Source of the DNA: Agaribacter marinus
GTDB taxonomy: Bacteria > Pseudomonadota > Gammaproteobacteria > Enterobacterales > Alteromonadaceae
NCBI RefSeq assembly: GCF_030160655.1
Contig: NZ_BSOT01000007.1
Coordinates: forward strand, 1-64,000
Length of the DNA stretch: 64,000 nucleotides
Direction of reading: 5' to 3'
Part shown: in pieces, positions 1 through 10,763 of the stretch
Position numbering within the stretch: the stretch's first letter is position 1
Layout of the letters: each line of letters opens with the position of its first letter
Made by a program: the position numbers and the translations under genes
Notes under the pieces: model-generated
What the model was told of the DNA's origin: nothing
The model's database searches: none
Seen by the model: the letters and a program-made list of their open reading frames with translations, nothing else

Positions 1-169
<169 letters not shown>

Positions 170-403
170 ACAACACCTGAATTGTTTTTTACCTACAAGC
201 ACTTGCGTTGCAAGTGGTCGTGATAATGTGCGTAAACGTCGAAGTAAATTCGACTGACACATTATGCCCTCGCTAAAGGGGGAGGTTGAAGAAGGTGAAG
301 TGTGTAATGACATGCTAACGAAGATATTAAAGACGATAGAGTTGTGACTCTGTTGGATGTATTGATTACCAGCTTTCTGAATAGTTAAAGACATACCAGT
401 TTA

Positions 404-522
404 TGTCTGGCGACCATAGCGATACGGTCCCACCTGATCCCATCTCGAACTCAGTAGTGAAACGTATTAGCGGCGATGGTAGTGTGGGGATTCCCCATGT
501 GAGAGTAGCACATCGCCAGACT
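404..522 (+). rRNA. 5S ribosomal RNA
   Basis: The ~119-nt sequence starts TGTCTGGCGACCATAGCGAT and ends at CATCGCCAGACT. Its 5' and 3' ends pair as the usual helix I. The internal GGTCCCACCTGATCCCAT and CGAACTCAGTAGTGAAACG blocks are typical of gammaproteobacterial 5S rRNA. It lies 234 bases after the 23S end; I see no tRNA in the spacer or directly downstream. Confidence 0.97.
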
Positions 523-545
523 CTTAATTCTCTGAGAAGAGACAG

Positions 546-572
546 AAACCCGCACGTGCTGCGGGTTTTTTT
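546..572 (+). terminator. Rho-independent terminator of the rRNA operon
   Basis: The stem AAACCCGC / GCGGGTTT closes a 7-nt loop and is followed by a run of T, 24 bases after the 5S gene. Confidence 0.9.
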
Positions 573-693
573 ATGCCTGCGTTTTATGGGCATGATAAAA
601 AGCAGGCTAATGGACACTGCTCCAATACCTTGTTTTTTGCCTTAGATATCAAATCAAAAATATATTGCCATACAACAAATTGCTCTAGGTTTT

Positions 694-707
694 TTGACCT
701 AGATCAA
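694..707 (+). promoter_or_regulatory. FNR/Anr-like box
   Basis: TTGACCTAGATCAA matches the FNR consensus TTGAT-N4-ATCAA at 9 of 10 fixed positions. A possible -10 (TAAGAT, 729-734) puts the box centre about 40-41 bases before a start near 741, the spacing of a class II activated FNR promoter. The downstream genes are the 42-residue membrane protein and apt. The assignment rests on motif and spacing only. Confidence 0.6.
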
Positions 708-751
708 GTAGTATTCTTGCCTGTTTTTTAAGATTACCTGAGGACATATTT

Positions 752-880
752 GTGGCTGATAATGGCGAGTTTAAAGAAGCTTTCAACTGGTGGTACTTTT
801 TTGGCATAGTTGCGGCATTAGTTGCATTTCCTTTACTACATATCATTGCAGGTTGGTATGTTTTCTTTTTCAGTAATTAA
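752..880 (+). CDS. Small membrane protein, 42 aa (unrecognised)
   Basis: A GTG-started frame of 42 codons with an AGGA ribosome-binding site 7 bases upstream (741-744). The product starts [16 protein letters not shown] and then has one hydrophobic helix (about residues 13-40, rich in Phe, Val, Ala, Ile), ending FFFSN. It would be a single-pass inner-membrane peptide with a short acidic N-terminus. It lies 26 bases before apt and behind an FNR-like box, so it may be made under low oxygen. I do not recognise the family. Small single-helix proteins of this size often act as accessory subunits of membrane complexes, but nothing here names the partner. Confidence 0.6.
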   Translation: MADNGEFKEAFNWWYFFGIVAALVAFPLLHIIAGWYVFFFSN

Positions 881-906
881 ATAACCCTTTAATACAAGGA
901 AACGTT

Positions 907-1443
907 GTGTCATCTCAATTAATTAAAGATGCAATAACAACAATCGTTGATTATCCAAAGCCGGGCATTATGTTCCGGGATGTCACCAGTGTTTTACAGA
1001 AGCCGGAAGCATTTCAAGCGTGTATCGATCTACTTAAAGCCGAATTCGGTAACAAAGGCTTCACTAAAGTCGTTGGCACAGAAGCCAGAGGGTTTTTGTT
1101 TGGTGCACCCTTAGCATTACAGCTTGGTATCGGCTTTATACCTGTAAGAAAACCTAAGAAGTTACCTCGTGATGTAATCAGTGAATCATATCAATTAGAG
1201 TATGGTAGTGACGTACTTGAAATTCATAAAGATGCCATTGTCGAGGGCGACAAAGTACTCATGATTGATGATCTTTTGGCGACAGGCGGGACAATGATAG
1301 CAACGGCAAATTTGATTCGTAGATTAGGCGGGCACGTAGCTGATGCTGGCTTTGTGATATCATTGCCAGATATTGGCGGTGAAGCTAAATTGCTGGATGC
1401 TGGTATCACACCGTATACAATTTGCACATTCGAAGGCGATTAA
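907..1443 (+). CDS. apt: Adenine phosphoribosyltransferase
   Basis: Converts adenine and PRPP to AMP in purine salvage; cytosolic. The 178-residue product has the usual length for Apt. The PRPP-binding signature [14 protein letters not shown] is at about residues 117-130, and the flexible-loop region [15 protein letters not shown] lies before it. The start is GTG, with AAGGA 6 bases upstream (896-900). It is followed after 9 bases by dnaX, the arrangement seen in E. coli and many gammaproteobacteria. Confidence 0.97.
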   Translation: MSSQLIKDAITTIVDYPKPGIMFRDVTSVLQKPEAFQACIDLLKAEFGNKGFTKVVGTEARGFLFGAPLALQLGIGFIPVRKPKKLPRDVISESYQLEYGSDVLEIHKDAIVEGDKVLMIDDLLATGGTMIATANLIRRLGGHVADAGFVISLPDIGGEAKLLDAGITPYTICTFEGD

Positions 1444-1452
1444 ACTAGTCTT

Positions 1453-3603
1453 ATGAGCTATCAAGTCCTTGCCAGAAAGTGGCGACCTCATACGTTTGCG
1501 GAACTAGTCGGACAGCAGCATGTTGTTGATGCGGTCACCAATGCATTAGAGAATAATCGACTGCATCACGCCTATTTGTTTACAGGTACGCGAGGGGTCG
1601 GTAAGACTACAATCGCAAGAATTTTTGCAAAGAGCTTAAATTGCGAGAGAGGACAAAGTGCTAATCCCTGTGGTAAATGTAATACCTGCGCAGATATAAA
1701 CGACGGAAGGTACGTTGATTTACTCGAAATAGATGCGGCCTCTCGGACAAAGGTTGAAGATACAAGAGAGTTATTAGACAACGTACAGTACAAGCCTACA
1801 CGTGGTGATTATAAAGTTTATTTAATCGATGAAGTGCATATGCTATCAAAGCATAGTTTTAATGCGTTATTGAAAACACTCGAAGAACCACCTCCACATG
1901 TTAAGTTCTTATTAGCGACAACTGATCCTCAAAAATTGCCAGTTACCATTCTTTCTCGTTGCTTGCAGTTTAATTTGAAGGCGCTCAGCGTAGAACAAAT
2001 TCAAGGGCAATTAGAGTCGATACTAAAACACGAATCTATAGAGTATGATCTTAACGCGCTTCATCATATAGCAAAATCAGCCAACGGCAGTATGAGAGAT
2101 GCGTTGAGCTTGACTGACCAAGCTATTGCACAAGGTAATAACAAAGTAACAACGACAGTCGTAATGACTATGCTGGGACTACTCGATCGTAATTTGGTCT
2201 TAAAACTAGCTAAAGCGATATGTGAGAGAGATGGTAATGAGGCAATCGAACAACTGACACAGATTTGCCAAGATTCGCCAGATTACTCTCAAGTACTAGT
2301 GCAGTTAATGGCCACTTTCCATCAAATTAGCCTCACGCAGATTGTCCCCGATGTCTGTAAACTAGATAGTAACAACCCTAAAGCTATATACGTTTTATCT
2401 AAAGCAATTTCTGTTGAGCATGCTCAAATGCTCTATCAAATAGCATTAAATGGAAAACGTGATTTACCGTATTCACCTGATGGGTTTGCTGGTTTGCAAA
2501 TGACAATACTTAGAATGCTTGCTTTCAGCCCGGTAAAATCTATTGATATTAATATTGAAGATTTTGAAAGTAATAAAAGTGAATCTCATGTTGTTCATTC
2601 CCAACTAAAAACTACAAACAATCATAATGAAGCAATGCATGATGTTGCAGAAAGCATTGCTACGGAAAGTATAGTTACAGAAAACGAAGGTTTGTCTTCC
2701 CTTGAGCCTGAAGAAGTACTTATTGAAGCGCCAAGTACTGTCGCGGACCCAATTACAAGTGAACAATATTTTGCGTCTGTTACACCTCAAGAAACAACAC
2801 CAGCACACGAAGGGAATATTGATTCTAGCATCGTTCCGCTAGGCTCGAATCGTGACAATTTGGATGAAATGAACGCTATGCTAAGCATGGTGAATGCGCC
2901 TGAAGACAATGATTTTGAACATAGTATTGCTGCTGCGCCTCAAGGCACAGGCCAAGAAGATCAAGTATTACATGATAGTACAGCACTAAAGCAACACTCG
3001 GTATCTAATGAGTCGGCTAAAGATACGCTCGAAGAGACCATGGAGAAAATGGCCTTATTTGATGAGCTGAATGTATCAGACGACGAAGAGGGGACAGAGC
3101 TCCCTGTAAAAAAGTCTGAAGTAGTTACTGCTGACAAGGTAGAAGCTCCAAAGCCGCCAAAAGCGTTTGGTAAGACCGTTGATACATTAAGCTCTCACTT
3201 GGATACCGGTGAAAAGCTTGTTCAAGCTGCTCAAGTAGATGATTGGAGCCGATTTGTAGATGAGCTTGGCGTAAGGGCTTTAGCGCGGCAATTGTTGCTT
3301 CATTCCGAAGTCATTTCTTTTGAAGATTCGTTAGAAATAAAAATTTCTGAGGCAGATCAACACTTAAATGTAGAATCCAATGTACGTACTGTTGAAGAAG
3401 CCTTGCAGCAGAAATTTTGTAAACCTATACCTTTGGTAGTTTCTTTTCATGATGTAAATGAAACTCCCTATGAAATACAAACTGACATTAATGATATGCG
3501 TTTAGATCATGCGAAAGAAGTAGTCAATACAAACGAGGCTATTCAAGAATTGATCAAGGCATTTAACGCAAAAGTAATCCCCGGCTCTATAGAGCCTAGA
3601 TAG
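1453..3603 (+). CDS. dnaX: DNA polymerase III subunits tau and gamma
   Basis: Clamp-loader ATPase of the replicase. The 716-residue product is full-length tau. Walker [10 protein letters not shown] is at residues 45-53, the zinc-binding cysteines are C64, C73, C76 and C79, and the Walker B DEVH is at about 126-129. A long acidic, low-complexity linker (about 380-580) separates the AAA+ part from the C-terminal tau domains that bind DnaB and the polymerase. An in-phase A AAA AAG heptamer at 3108-3114 predicts a gamma product of 555 residues. No clear ribosome-binding site is seen; the start is 9 bases after apt, so translation is probably coupled. Confidence 0.96.
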   Translation: MSYQVLARKWRPHTFAELVGQQHVVDAVTNALENNRLHHAYLFTGTRGVGKTTIARIFAKSLNCERGQSANPCGKCNTCADINDGRYVDLLEIDAASRTKVEDTRELLDNVQYKPTRGDYKVYLIDEVHMLSKHSFNALLKTLEEPPPHVKFLLATTDPQKLPVTILSRCLQFNLKALSVEQIQGQLESILKHESIEYDLNALHHIAKSANGSMRDALSLTDQAIAQGNNKVTTTVVMTMLGLLDRNLVLKLAKAICERDGNEAIEQLTQICQDSPDYSQVLVQLMATFHQISLTQIVPDVCKLDSNNPKAIYVLSKAISVEHAQMLYQIALNGKRDLPYSPDGFAGLQMTILRMLAFSPVKSIDINIEDFESNKSESHVVHSQLKTTNNHNEAMHDVAESIATESIVTENEGLSSLEPEEVLIEAPSTVADPITSEQYFASVTPQETTPAHEGNIDSSIVPLGSNRDNLDEMNAMLSMVNAPEDNDFEHSIAAAPQGTGQEDQVLHDSTALKQHSVSNESAKDTLEETMEKMALFDELNVSDDEEGTELPVKKSEVVTADKVEAPKPPKAFGKTVDTLSSHLDTGEKLVQAAQVDDWSRFVDELGVRALARQLLLHSEVISFEDSLEIKISEADQHLNVESNVRTVEEALQQKFCKPIPLVVSFHDVNETPYEIQTDINDMRLDHAKEVVNTNEAIQELIKAFNAKVIPGSIEPR
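3108..3114 (+). other. Probable programmed -1 frameshift site in dnaX
   Basis: The heptamer AAAAAAG lies exactly in the phase A-AAA-AAG relative to the dnaX frame (codons GTA 3106, AAA 3109, AAG 3112). After a -1 slip the ribosome reads GTC and then TGA (3117-3119), ending one residue later. E. coli dnaX has the same heptamer, phase and one-codon tail. A purine-rich AGGGG at 3089-3093 may act as the upstream Shine-Dalgarno-like stimulator. No strong downstream hairpin is obvious. Confidence 0.7.
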
Positions 3604-3614
3604 GAGAAGTAATT

Positions 3615-3941
3615 ATGTTTAAAGGTGGCATGGGCAATATGATGAAACAAGCCCAGCAAATGCAAGAAAAAATGAAGCGCGCTCAAGACGAATTAGCAAC
3701 ACTGGAAGTGACGGGCGAATCAGGTGCTGGCATGGTAAAAGTTACGATGACATGTAACCACAATGTACGTAAAGTGGAAATTGACGAGTCTTTGATGGAA
3801 GACGACAAGGAAATGGTTGAAGACTTAGTCGCAGCTGCGCTAAACGATGCTGTTCGCCGGGTGCAGGAAGCTTCACAAGAAAAAATGTCTTCAGTGACTG
3901 GCGGAATGAATTTACCGCCAGGCTTTAAAATGCCTTTCTAA
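3615..3941 (+). CDS. ybaB: YbaB/EbfC family nucleoid-associated protein
   Basis: Small DNA-binding protein of 108 residues. The N-terminus has the family's Met/Gln/Lys-rich helix ([20 protein letters not shown]), followed by the [13 protein letters not shown] strand region and the acidic dimerisation part. An AGGAG ribosome-binding site overlaps the dnaX stop. It sits between dnaX and recR, its conserved position in gammaproteobacteria, and is probably cotranscribed with them. The biological role of the family is only loosely defined (DNA binding, gene regulation). Confidence 0.95.
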   Translation: MFKGGMGNMMKQAQQMQEKMKRAQDELATLEVTGESGAGMVKVTMTCNHNVRKVEIDESLMEDDKEMVEDLVAAALNDAVRRVQEASQEKMSSVTGGMNLPPGFKMPF

Positions 3942-3955
3942 TTTAAGATAGTGCT

Positions 3956-4555
3956 GTGTCAGCGAGCCCCTTAATAGAACAACTTATCCAAGCACTCAAA
4001 TGTTTACCAGGCGTCGGTGCTAAAAGTGCACAACGTATGGCGTTTAACTTGCTTGAACGCAATCGAGATGGTGCGCTCCATTTAAGTAGAGTGCTTCATG
4101 ATGCAATGGAGCATATACGTAATTGTGAACGTTGCAGAACATTTACTGAATCAACTATTTGCCATATTTGTGACGATCCCCGAAGGGCTGAAAGCGCGCA
4201 GATTTGCATCGTTGAATCTCCGCAAGACGTCATCGCAATAGAACAGACATTGCAATTTAAAGGGCGCTATTTTGTGCTTATGGGGCATTTATCCCCTATT
4301 GATGGTATTGGACCTAGCGAATTACGCTTAGACGTATTACAGCGCAGGCTCGAAGACGAAAAAATTGACGAAGTAATTCTCGCTACTAACCCTACCGTTG
4401 AAGGCGAAGCTACTGCGCACTACATTTCTCAAATGTGCGAAAAACAAGGCATTGCAGCAACACGGATAGCACATGGTGTGCCTGTTGGCGGTGAATTGGA
4501 ATATATTGACGGTAATACGCTCACGCACGCGTTTACTGGACGCCGTAAGTTTTAA
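3956..4555 (+). CDS. recR: Recombination mediator RecR
   Basis: RecFOR-pathway protein that helps load RecA at gapped DNA. The 199-residue product has the usual order: an N-terminal helix-hairpin-helix ([17 protein letters not shown]), a C4 zinc motif (C57, C60, C69, C72) and a Toprim domain ([12 protein letters not shown] ... [15 protein letters not shown]). The start is GTG, 14 bases after ybaB, and the gene order dnaX-ybaB-recR is conserved. Confidence 0.96.
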   Translation: MSASPLIEQLIQALKCLPGVGAKSAQRMAFNLLERNRDGALHLSRVLHDAMEHIRNCERCRTFTESTICHICDDPRRAESAQICIVESPQDVIAIEQTLQFKGRYFVLMGHLSPIDGIGPSELRLDVLQRRLEDEKIDEVILATNPTVEGEATAHYISQMCEKQGIAATRIAHGVPVGGELEYIDGNTLTHAFTGRRKF

Positions 4556-4573
4556 AATAATTTCTTACATTTC

Positions 4574-4606
4574 CTATTGAAAATACGACTAACGTCCACA
4601 AATATA
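4574..4606 (+). promoter_or_regulatory. Sigma-32-like heat-shock promoter of htpG (probable)
   Basis: CCTATTGAAA (-35) and CCACAAATAT (-10) are separated by about 13 bases in the recR-htpG gap. They resemble the sigma-32 consensus CTTGAAA / CCCCATNT imperfectly. A similar TTGAAAA plus CCTACATAT pair precedes hsp20 in this window. Confidence 0.4.
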
Positions 4607-4651
4607 GTGAGCATGTAAGTTAGTAAGTAATTCAATAGGAGACCCTTGGCA

Positions 4652-6574
4652 ATGGCTGAGACTGTTCAACACGAAACACATGGTTTTCAAACCGAAGTAA
4701 AACAGTTACTTCAATTAATGATTCATTCTTTGTACTCGAATAAAGAAATTTTCTTAAGAGAGTTAGTCTCAAATGCAGCAGATGCCGCAGATAAATTGAG
4801 ATTTAAAGCACTGTCGAACAACGATCTCTACGAAGGTGACGGTGAACTTAGAGTTAGACTTAGTTTTGACAAAGATGCTGGAACACTGACAATTAGTGAC
4901 AACGGCATTGGCATGAATAAAGACGATGTCGTTAAAAATTTAGGTACCATTGCGAAGTCTGGGACGGCTGAATTTTTTAGTCAGTTGTCTGGAGATCAAG
5001 CAAAAGATTCATCGCTTATCGGCCAGTTTGGTGTTGGTTTTTACTCTGCATTTATTGTTGCAGACAAAGTGACAGTGAATACACGAGCGGCTGGCGATGA
5101 TACTTCTGAGGGCGTTCAATGGGTATCAGAAGGCGAAGGTGAATTTTCAGTTGCGACGATTGAAAAAGAGAATCGTGGTACTGAAATTATTTTGCATTTA
5201 AAAGACGACGAAAAAGAATTCCTTGATGCGTGGCGCTTGCGTTCGATTGTGACAAAATACTCTGATCACATTAGTATCCCGGTCGAACTATGGAAAGACG
5301 AAATACCTGAACAAGATGGCCCTGATGGTGAAAAAACACCTGCAGAGCCTGGCAAATGGGAAGTAGCCAATAAGGCGACGGCACTATGGACTCGCGATAA
5401 ATCTGAAGTGTCTGAAGACGAATATAAAGAATTTTACAAGCATATTTCTCATGATTTTGCAGATCCAATTAGTTGGTCTCATAATAAAGTAGAAGGTAAA
5501 ACTGAATACACAAGCCTGTTGTATCTTCCGAGTAAAGCGCCATTTGATATGTGGAACCGCGAGCAGAAAAGTGGTCTAAAACTTTATGTTCAGCGTGTCT
5601 TTATTATGGATGACGCAGAACAGTTTATGCCTACTTACTTACGTTTTGTAAAAGGCTTACTTGATTCAAATGACCTGCCATTAAATGTATCGCGTGAAAT
5701 TCTTCAAGATAACAAGATTACTCAAGCGATTCGTCAAGGCTGTACAAAGCGCGTATTAACCATGCTTGAGCGTATGGCTAAAAATAAGCCAGATGATTAC
5801 AAAGCCTTTTATGCAGAATTTGGTAACGTGCTTAAAGAGGGACCTGCTGAAGATTTCTCTAATAAAGACAAGATTGCGGCGCTACTTCGTTTTGCTTCAA
5901 CGCACAATGACGCAAATGACACGGATGTGTCATTGTCACAATATATTGAGCGAATGAAAGAAGGTCAGGACAAGATTTATTATGTCACTGCTGATTCTTA
6001 CCAAGCTGCACGCACGAGTCCTCACCTTGAGGTGTTCCGCAAAAAAGGCATTGAGGTCTTGTTATTGGGTGAACGTATAGACGAATGGATGATGAGTCAT
6101 CTAACTGAGTTTGAAGAAAAATCTTTCCAATCTGTTGCTAGTGCTGATATCGATTTAAGTGACTTAGACGATGAAGAAACTAAAAAGGCTAAGGAAGAAG
6201 CAGAAAAAGCGGTAGAAGGTGTGTTAGAGCGCATAAAGTCAGCATTAGGTGATAAAGTAGAAGAAGTGAAATTTACTCACAGACTCACTGATTCACCAGC
6301 AGTAATCGTTGCTAGCGAAGACAGTATGTCGACTCAAATGGCGAAGCTACTTCAGTCAGCTGGACAAGAAGCGCCAGAACCAAAATATCATTTTGAACTA
6401 AACCCCGAGCACAATCTAGTGAAGCTGGTTGCCGATGTGCAAGATGAAGAACAGTTTTCTCAGTGGGCAAATGTGTTGTTTGATCAAGCTGCACTTAGCG
6501 AGCAAGGTAGCTTAAAAGACCCTGCGAATTTTGTGAGTAATTTAAACGGACTGTTGGCAGCTCTGGCTAAGTAG
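4652..6574 (+). CDS. htpG: Molecular chaperone HtpG (Hsp90)
   Basis: ATP-dependent cytosolic Hsp90 chaperone of 640 residues, a typical length. The GHKL ATP-binding motifs are [19 protein letters not shown] and [11 protein letters not shown] in the N-terminal domain, followed by middle and C-terminal dimerisation domains. The ATG at 4652 is preferred because AGGAG (4637-4641) lies 10 bases before it; the in-frame TTG at 4646 is only 4 bases away. A heat-shock-like promoter precedes the gene and a strong terminator follows. Confidence 0.97.
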   Translation: MAETVQHETHGFQTEVKQLLQLMIHSLYSNKEIFLRELVSNAADAADKLRFKALSNNDLYEGDGELRVRLSFDKDAGTLTISDNGIGMNKDDVVKNLGTIAKSGTAEFFSQLSGDQAKDSSLIGQFGVGFYSAFIVADKVTVNTRAAGDDTSEGVQWVSEGEGEFSVATIEKENRGTEIILHLKDDEKEFLDAWRLRSIVTKYSDHISIPVELWKDEIPEQDGPDGEKTPAEPGKWEVANKATALWTRDKSEVSEDEYKEFYKHISHDFADPISWSHNKVEGKTEYTSLLYLPSKAPFDMWNREQKSGLKLYVQRVFIMDDAEQFMPTYLRFVKGLLDSNDLPLNVSREILQDNKITQAIRQGCTKRVLTMLERMAKNKPDDYKAFYAEFGNVLKEGPAEDFSNKDKIAALLRFASTHNDANDTDVSLSQYIERMKEGQDKIYYVTADSYQAARTSPHLEVFRKKGIEVLLLGERIDEWMMSHLTEFEEKSFQSVASADIDLSDLDDEETKKAKEEAEKAVEGVLERIKSALGDKVEEVKFTHRLTDSPAVIVASEDSMSTQMAKLLQSAGQEAPEPKYHFELNPEHNLVKLVADVQDEEQFSQWANVLFDQAALSEQGSLKDPANFVSNLNGLLAALAK

Positions 6575-6596
6575 ATCCGGAAACTCATTAAACCTT

Positions 6597-6631
6597 AAAA
6601 GCCTGAAGAAAGCACTTCAGGCTTTTTTTAT
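6597..6631 (+). terminator. Rho-independent terminator after htpG
   Basis: Stem GCCTGAAG / CTTCAGGC (6601-6608, 6615-6622) with a 6-nt loop, followed by T7. A-rich flanks on the other side make it a possible bidirectional terminator that also serves the convergent binding-protein gene. Confidence 0.9.
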
Positions 6632-7887
6632 TTTAATAAAAAGCGTTCTCTAGCATCTTCCAACTCGTTTAACGTTCGTTCAATGTCTTTATGTACCATA
6701 AAACGTGTGAAAATCTCTGTAGACGCGCTGGCCATAGCAGCCTTGGTATCTCTGTCAAAAAATTGGGATACACCTTTCGCTTTAGACAATAAGTTTTGAC
6801 CTTCTGAGATAAAATAGTTTTTGCTTGGCGTGAGCACTTCAGCTGTTGGTGATATGGTGGTTGCGGCGTCGTTTAGTAAGGCTAAAAAATTCGTACTTGT
6901 TAACGACAACAGAACTTGTTCAATCGCGGGTGTCATTTTCGTGTAACTTGGCACCATAAACAAATCCAAAGGTGCTTCTTCATAAAGTGGCATTTCGGGA
7001 TTAATTGTTGGAAATGCGACAAACCGAAAATCATTTTCTAGTGTTTTTGGCAAAGTGCTAGCGAAGAAGTTTCCGATCAAGGTCATTCCGGCCATTTTGT
7101 GATAAAGAAATGGCATTGCTTGAGACCAATCCCAGCCATTAAACCTATCAGTAAAGCAGCCTTTGTTTAATAGTTCATGCCACTTTATAAATACTTCTCT
7201 TACTTGTGGAGAGCGAAACGAATGCTCCCCCATTAGTAGCTCTTGGTGGTAGGTAAGGCCATTTACTCTTAAATTTAAATAGTCAAACCATGCAGCAGAC
7301 GTCCACTTATTTGCCGCCCCGATAGTGATTGGTGTAATTTCATTTTTTAATAATACTTCGCATGTTTTTATTAAATCCTGCCATGTTTTAGGTGGCGATA
7401 GGCTCAATTTATCAAATAATGATTGTCGATAATATATTCCCCATTGATAGTACGATGCAGGCACACCATAGCGAGAGTCATCCACACTGATTGCATTGGT
7501 TGAACTTACGCTGAATTTTTTTAACAACCCGTGTTTCTTCCAAAATTCGCTGAGGTCTAAAACTTTTTTTTGCGCCACCAACTGGAAAAGTCGTTGTCCA
7601 CCTTGCCAGGTCAATATTTCGGGGCCGTTTGCATTATTTAACCATTGGCTCAAAGCTTGCTTAAAATCGGCGTCCGACAAAAATTTGATGTTTACATCAA
7701 TGTCGGGATGTTTTTGTTCAAAATCTTTTTCGTGTTTAGCATAAACCGCTCTTTGTTGGCTTGAGGTTGAGAGCACAGCTATTTCAACGGTATTAGGAAA
7801 TGCTTGCGGAACAATTAGCAAGCATATTGCCATCGTAATCAAGCATTGAAGGATTTTGTCAAATTTTAAACTAACTTGTTTGGGCAT
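6628..7887 (-). CDS. Periplasmic solute-binding protein, ABC sugar type (family 1)
   Basis: A 419-residue product with a Sec signal peptide (hydrophobic core at residues 14-26, cleavage near residue 31) and the two-lobe fold of extracellular solute-binding family 1 (MalE/UgpB group). VEIAVLSTSSQQ starts lobe 1, and QKKVLDLSEFW and RYGVPASYYQWGIYY are typical core segments. The ligand cannot be named; family members usually bind sugars, oligosaccharides or glycerol phosphate. No permease or ATPase gene is nearby. It is divergent from a chemoreceptor with 72 bases between starts, so it may feed a chemosensory receptor rather than, or in addition to, a transporter (inference). Confidence 0.8.
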   Translation of the reverse strand: MPKQVSLKFDKILQCLITMAICLLIVPQAFPNTVEIAVLSTSSQQRAVYAKHEKDFEQKHPDIDVNIKFLSDADFKQALSQWLNNANGPEILTWQGGQRLFQLVAQKKVLDLSEFWKKHGLLKKFSVSSTNAISVDDSRYGVPASYYQWGIYYRQSLFDKLSLSPPKTWQDLIKTCEVLLKNEITPITIGAANKWTSAAWFDYLNLRVNGLTYHQELLMGEHSFRSPQVREVFIKWHELLNKGCFTDRFNGWDWSQAMPFLYHKMAGMTLIGNFFASTLPKTLENDFRFVAFPTINPEMPLYEEAPLDLFMVPSYTKMTPAIEQVLLSLTSTNFLALLNDAATTISPTAEVLTPSKNYFISEGQNLLSKAKGVSQFFDRDTKAAMASASTEIFTRFMVHKDIERTLNELEDARERFLLK

Positions 7888-7959
7888 TACTGGTAATCCT
7901 CAATTTGGATCGCATAATTAAAATCCTTCTTGAGTATTTCCGTGTAATACGAGGTAAAT

Positions 7960-9483
7960 ATGAACCTAAGAAAGAAGCTTAGTATTGCGTCCTTCGCTGT
8001 TGTCACTATCACCTTATTTGTATCTCAGATCATTGTTGCAATTAACAACCATCTCAAATTGCGGGATGAAATGACTCAAGCCGCTAACAATACATCGACT
8101 AGAATGGGCGTAACATTAACGGATTCTATGTGGAATTATAATGTCGCAAGTTCTCGGCAAATTGCCAGTGTAGAGCTAGGCACAAATGGCCTAGTGGGTG
8201 TTAAAGCGTTTAATCGCGACGAAGAAAAATTATTCGAAACCTATTGGGATGAAAAATCAGAAGAGGAAATCTCAACGCCATTCGCGGGTGACGTTTTTCT
8301 GACATTGACTAAGCCTATTAAATATCTTGACCAAGGCGATGCATTAGAAGCCGGCAGCATCGAACTTACGTTTAGTGCGAGGGCTTTAGATGAGGCATTG
8401 TTGGGCGTCATACTAACAGGCTTATTGCAGTTGTTATTTTTAAGCGCTGTGCTAATTATCTTCCTAAACTTTTTTGTCGTTAAGTTGGTACTTAAGCCTT
8501 TGGATGAGATTAACCTCCGTTTAAAAGATATCGCTGATGGAAACGGTGATCTCACTAAGCGGCTTAGTATAAAACGCGATGACGAGCTAGGTAAGTTAGC
8601 AAATTACATTAATCGCTTTATTGATAACATCCATTCTGTTATTACTAAAGTCGTTGTGGTGGCTCGGACTCTTGATGGCAGTGCCCAAGCTAGCCAGTAC
8701 AATGCCGACCAACTGAATCAGCAAGTCGAAGCACTTAATCAACAAGTAGAGAGTATTTTGGCCACTGTCGATACCTTGGAAGACACTGCAATGGAAGTTG
8801 CCGGTCAAGCGGCATCTACATCAGAAACGACTAACAATACTAGCTCGCTCGCATCGCATGGTATGCAAAAAGTAAATAGTGCTGCTGATATGATCAAGCA
8901 ACTGGCGAGCAATATGGAAGAATCTACTCACAAAACTGAAATGTTAGAAAAGCATTCTCAATCGATTGATACCGTCATACAAGTGATAAAGGAAATCGCT
9001 GAACAGACTAACTTACTTGCGTTAAATGCGGCAATTGAGGCTGCAAGGGCAGGTGAACAAGGCAGAGGGTTTGCGGTTGTCGCGGACGAAGTGCGAACGC
9101 TAGCGCAGAGAACGCAAGTATCTACCGGACAGATCACTGACATTATCACTACCTTGCAGCAGCAATCAAAAGAAACGCTCAATTTAATGCAAACGGGGCA
9201 GAAAATGGCATTTGAAAATGTGGAGTCAGTCAATGATGCCGAAAAAACCTTCGAAGAGATCAAGACCTCCATCGAAGGAAATTTAGACGGCGCTAGAATC
9301 ATTGCCCGAGATACTGATGAGCAAAAGAATAACCTACAAGAAATAAAAACGAATATTGAAGTGATAAAAGGGACCAACGAGCAAACTTTACAGGTGGCTC
9401 AGCAGAGTTCTGCAGTCAATCAAGAAATTGTTACGATGAGTCACGAAGTATTTGAGTTAGTTGAACGATTTAAAGTGGACTAA
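7960..9483 (+). CDS. Methyl-accepting chemotaxis protein
   Basis: Membrane chemoreceptor of 507 residues. It has TM1 at about 10-30, a periplasmic sensor of about 120 residues with no recognisable PAS/Cache signature, TM2 at about 154-177, HAMP at about 178-232 and a cytoplasmic coiled-coil signalling domain. The conserved hairpin tip [20 protein letters not shown] begins at about residue 345. A GAGG ribosome-binding site precedes the ATG. A weak sigma-28-like TAAA...CCG pattern at 7919-7947 is not convincing. The divergent binding protein is a candidate ligand-presenting partner. Confidence 0.93.
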   Translation: MNLRKKLSIASFAVVTITLFVSQIIVAINNHLKLRDEMTQAANNTSTRMGVTLTDSMWNYNVASSRQIASVELGTNGLVGVKAFNRDEEKLFETYWDEKSEEEISTPFAGDVFLTLTKPIKYLDQGDALEAGSIELTFSARALDEALLGVILTGLLQLLFLSAVLIIFLNFFVVKLVLKPLDEINLRLKDIADGNGDLTKRLSIKRDDELGKLANYINRFIDNIHSVITKVVVVARTLDGSAQASQYNADQLNQQVEALNQQVESILATVDTLEDTAMEVAGQAASTSETTNNTSSLASHGMQKVNSAADMIKQLASNMEESTHKTEMLEKHSQSIDTVIQVIKEIAEQTNLLALNAAIEAARAGEQGRGFAVVADEVRTLAQRTQVSTGQITDIITTLQQQSKETLNLMQTGQKMAFENVESVNDAEKTFEEIKTSIEGNLDGARIIARDTDEQKNNLQEIKTNIEVIKGTNEQTLQVAQQSSAVNQEIVTMSHEVFELVERFKVD

Positions 9484-9537
9484 TTGCTCAAAAATAGGAC
9501 AATTTAGGCGTTTTTCACTTGTTATGCGACAAGCTAA

Positions 9538-10227
<690 letters not shown>

Positions 10228-10265
10228 TATCATTGAAGTTTAGTTCTATCTTTAAGTACTGAAAT

Positions 10266-10295
10266 AAAAAAACCGCCGAATAGGCGGTTTTTTTA
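10266..10295 (+). terminator. Rho-independent terminator after adk
   Basis: Stem AACCGCC / GGCGGTT (10271-10277, 10283-10289) with loop GAATA and a T7 run; A-rich on the other side, so possibly bidirectional. Confidence 0.9.
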
Positions 10296-10383
10296 TTAAA
10301 AAGCTAATCTAATTCATCATTTCAAGTTAACAAGCCTACACTAGGCCGCTTTTTAAACAACAGGTATCCAAAAAAAGTGAGGT

Positions 10384-10632
10384 TTAGCGCCACTCTAGCT
10401 CAATCATAAGTTTATCGTCTTCTACTGCAGAGCCACACATCTCATCATACGGCGTATTTTGTTTTAAAAATATCTTGTCGAAATGTTGTCCAGAAACTTG
10501 TTCCCTTATATCTGTAATGGATTGAAATGATGGGGAGTTTCTGTAGCTATCTTTTAAGAAAGATGTTGCTTTATCACTTCCAATTCCCGCGATGTACATA
10601 CCACCTTCAATGGATTCAATGAATAGGTTCAT
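10384..10632 (-). CDS. DUF6482 family protein
   Basis: Small soluble protein of 82 residues starting MNLFIESIEGGMYIAGIG. The SIEGGMYIAG opening and the YDEMCGS motif near the C-terminus are the features I associate with DUF6482, a gammaproteobacterial family of unknown function. The frame is open upstream for 49 more codons, but the ATG at 10632 has a GAGG ribosome-binding site 6 bases before it. The upstream extension is also compositionally odd and would overlap the DUF2244 gene. Family assignment is from memory of the motif, not a search. Confidence 0.65.
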   Translation of the reverse strand: MNLFIESIEGGMYIAGIGSDKATSFLKDSYRNSPSFQSITDIREQVSGQHFDKIFLKQNTPYDEMCGSAVEDDKLMIELEWR

Positions 10633-10763
10633 ATATAGCCTCATTTGTTGAACGAAAAATAAACAAGTGAGAACTTTGTACATTGCATGTCTGCATAAGG
10701 GATCATATTTTTGTGTGATATACATTAAAAAATATTTGAAGGACGTACGTAATTTTGTATACG

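Noticed and set aside
7919-7947. Sigma-28-like promoter before the chemoreceptor
   Set aside because: Only TAAA and CCG match, and the spacing is one base too long; not strong enough to call.
8958-9377. 139-codon frame antisense to the chemoreceptor
   Set aside because: A shadow of the helical signalling domain; Ser/Cys-rich composition and no ribosome-binding site.
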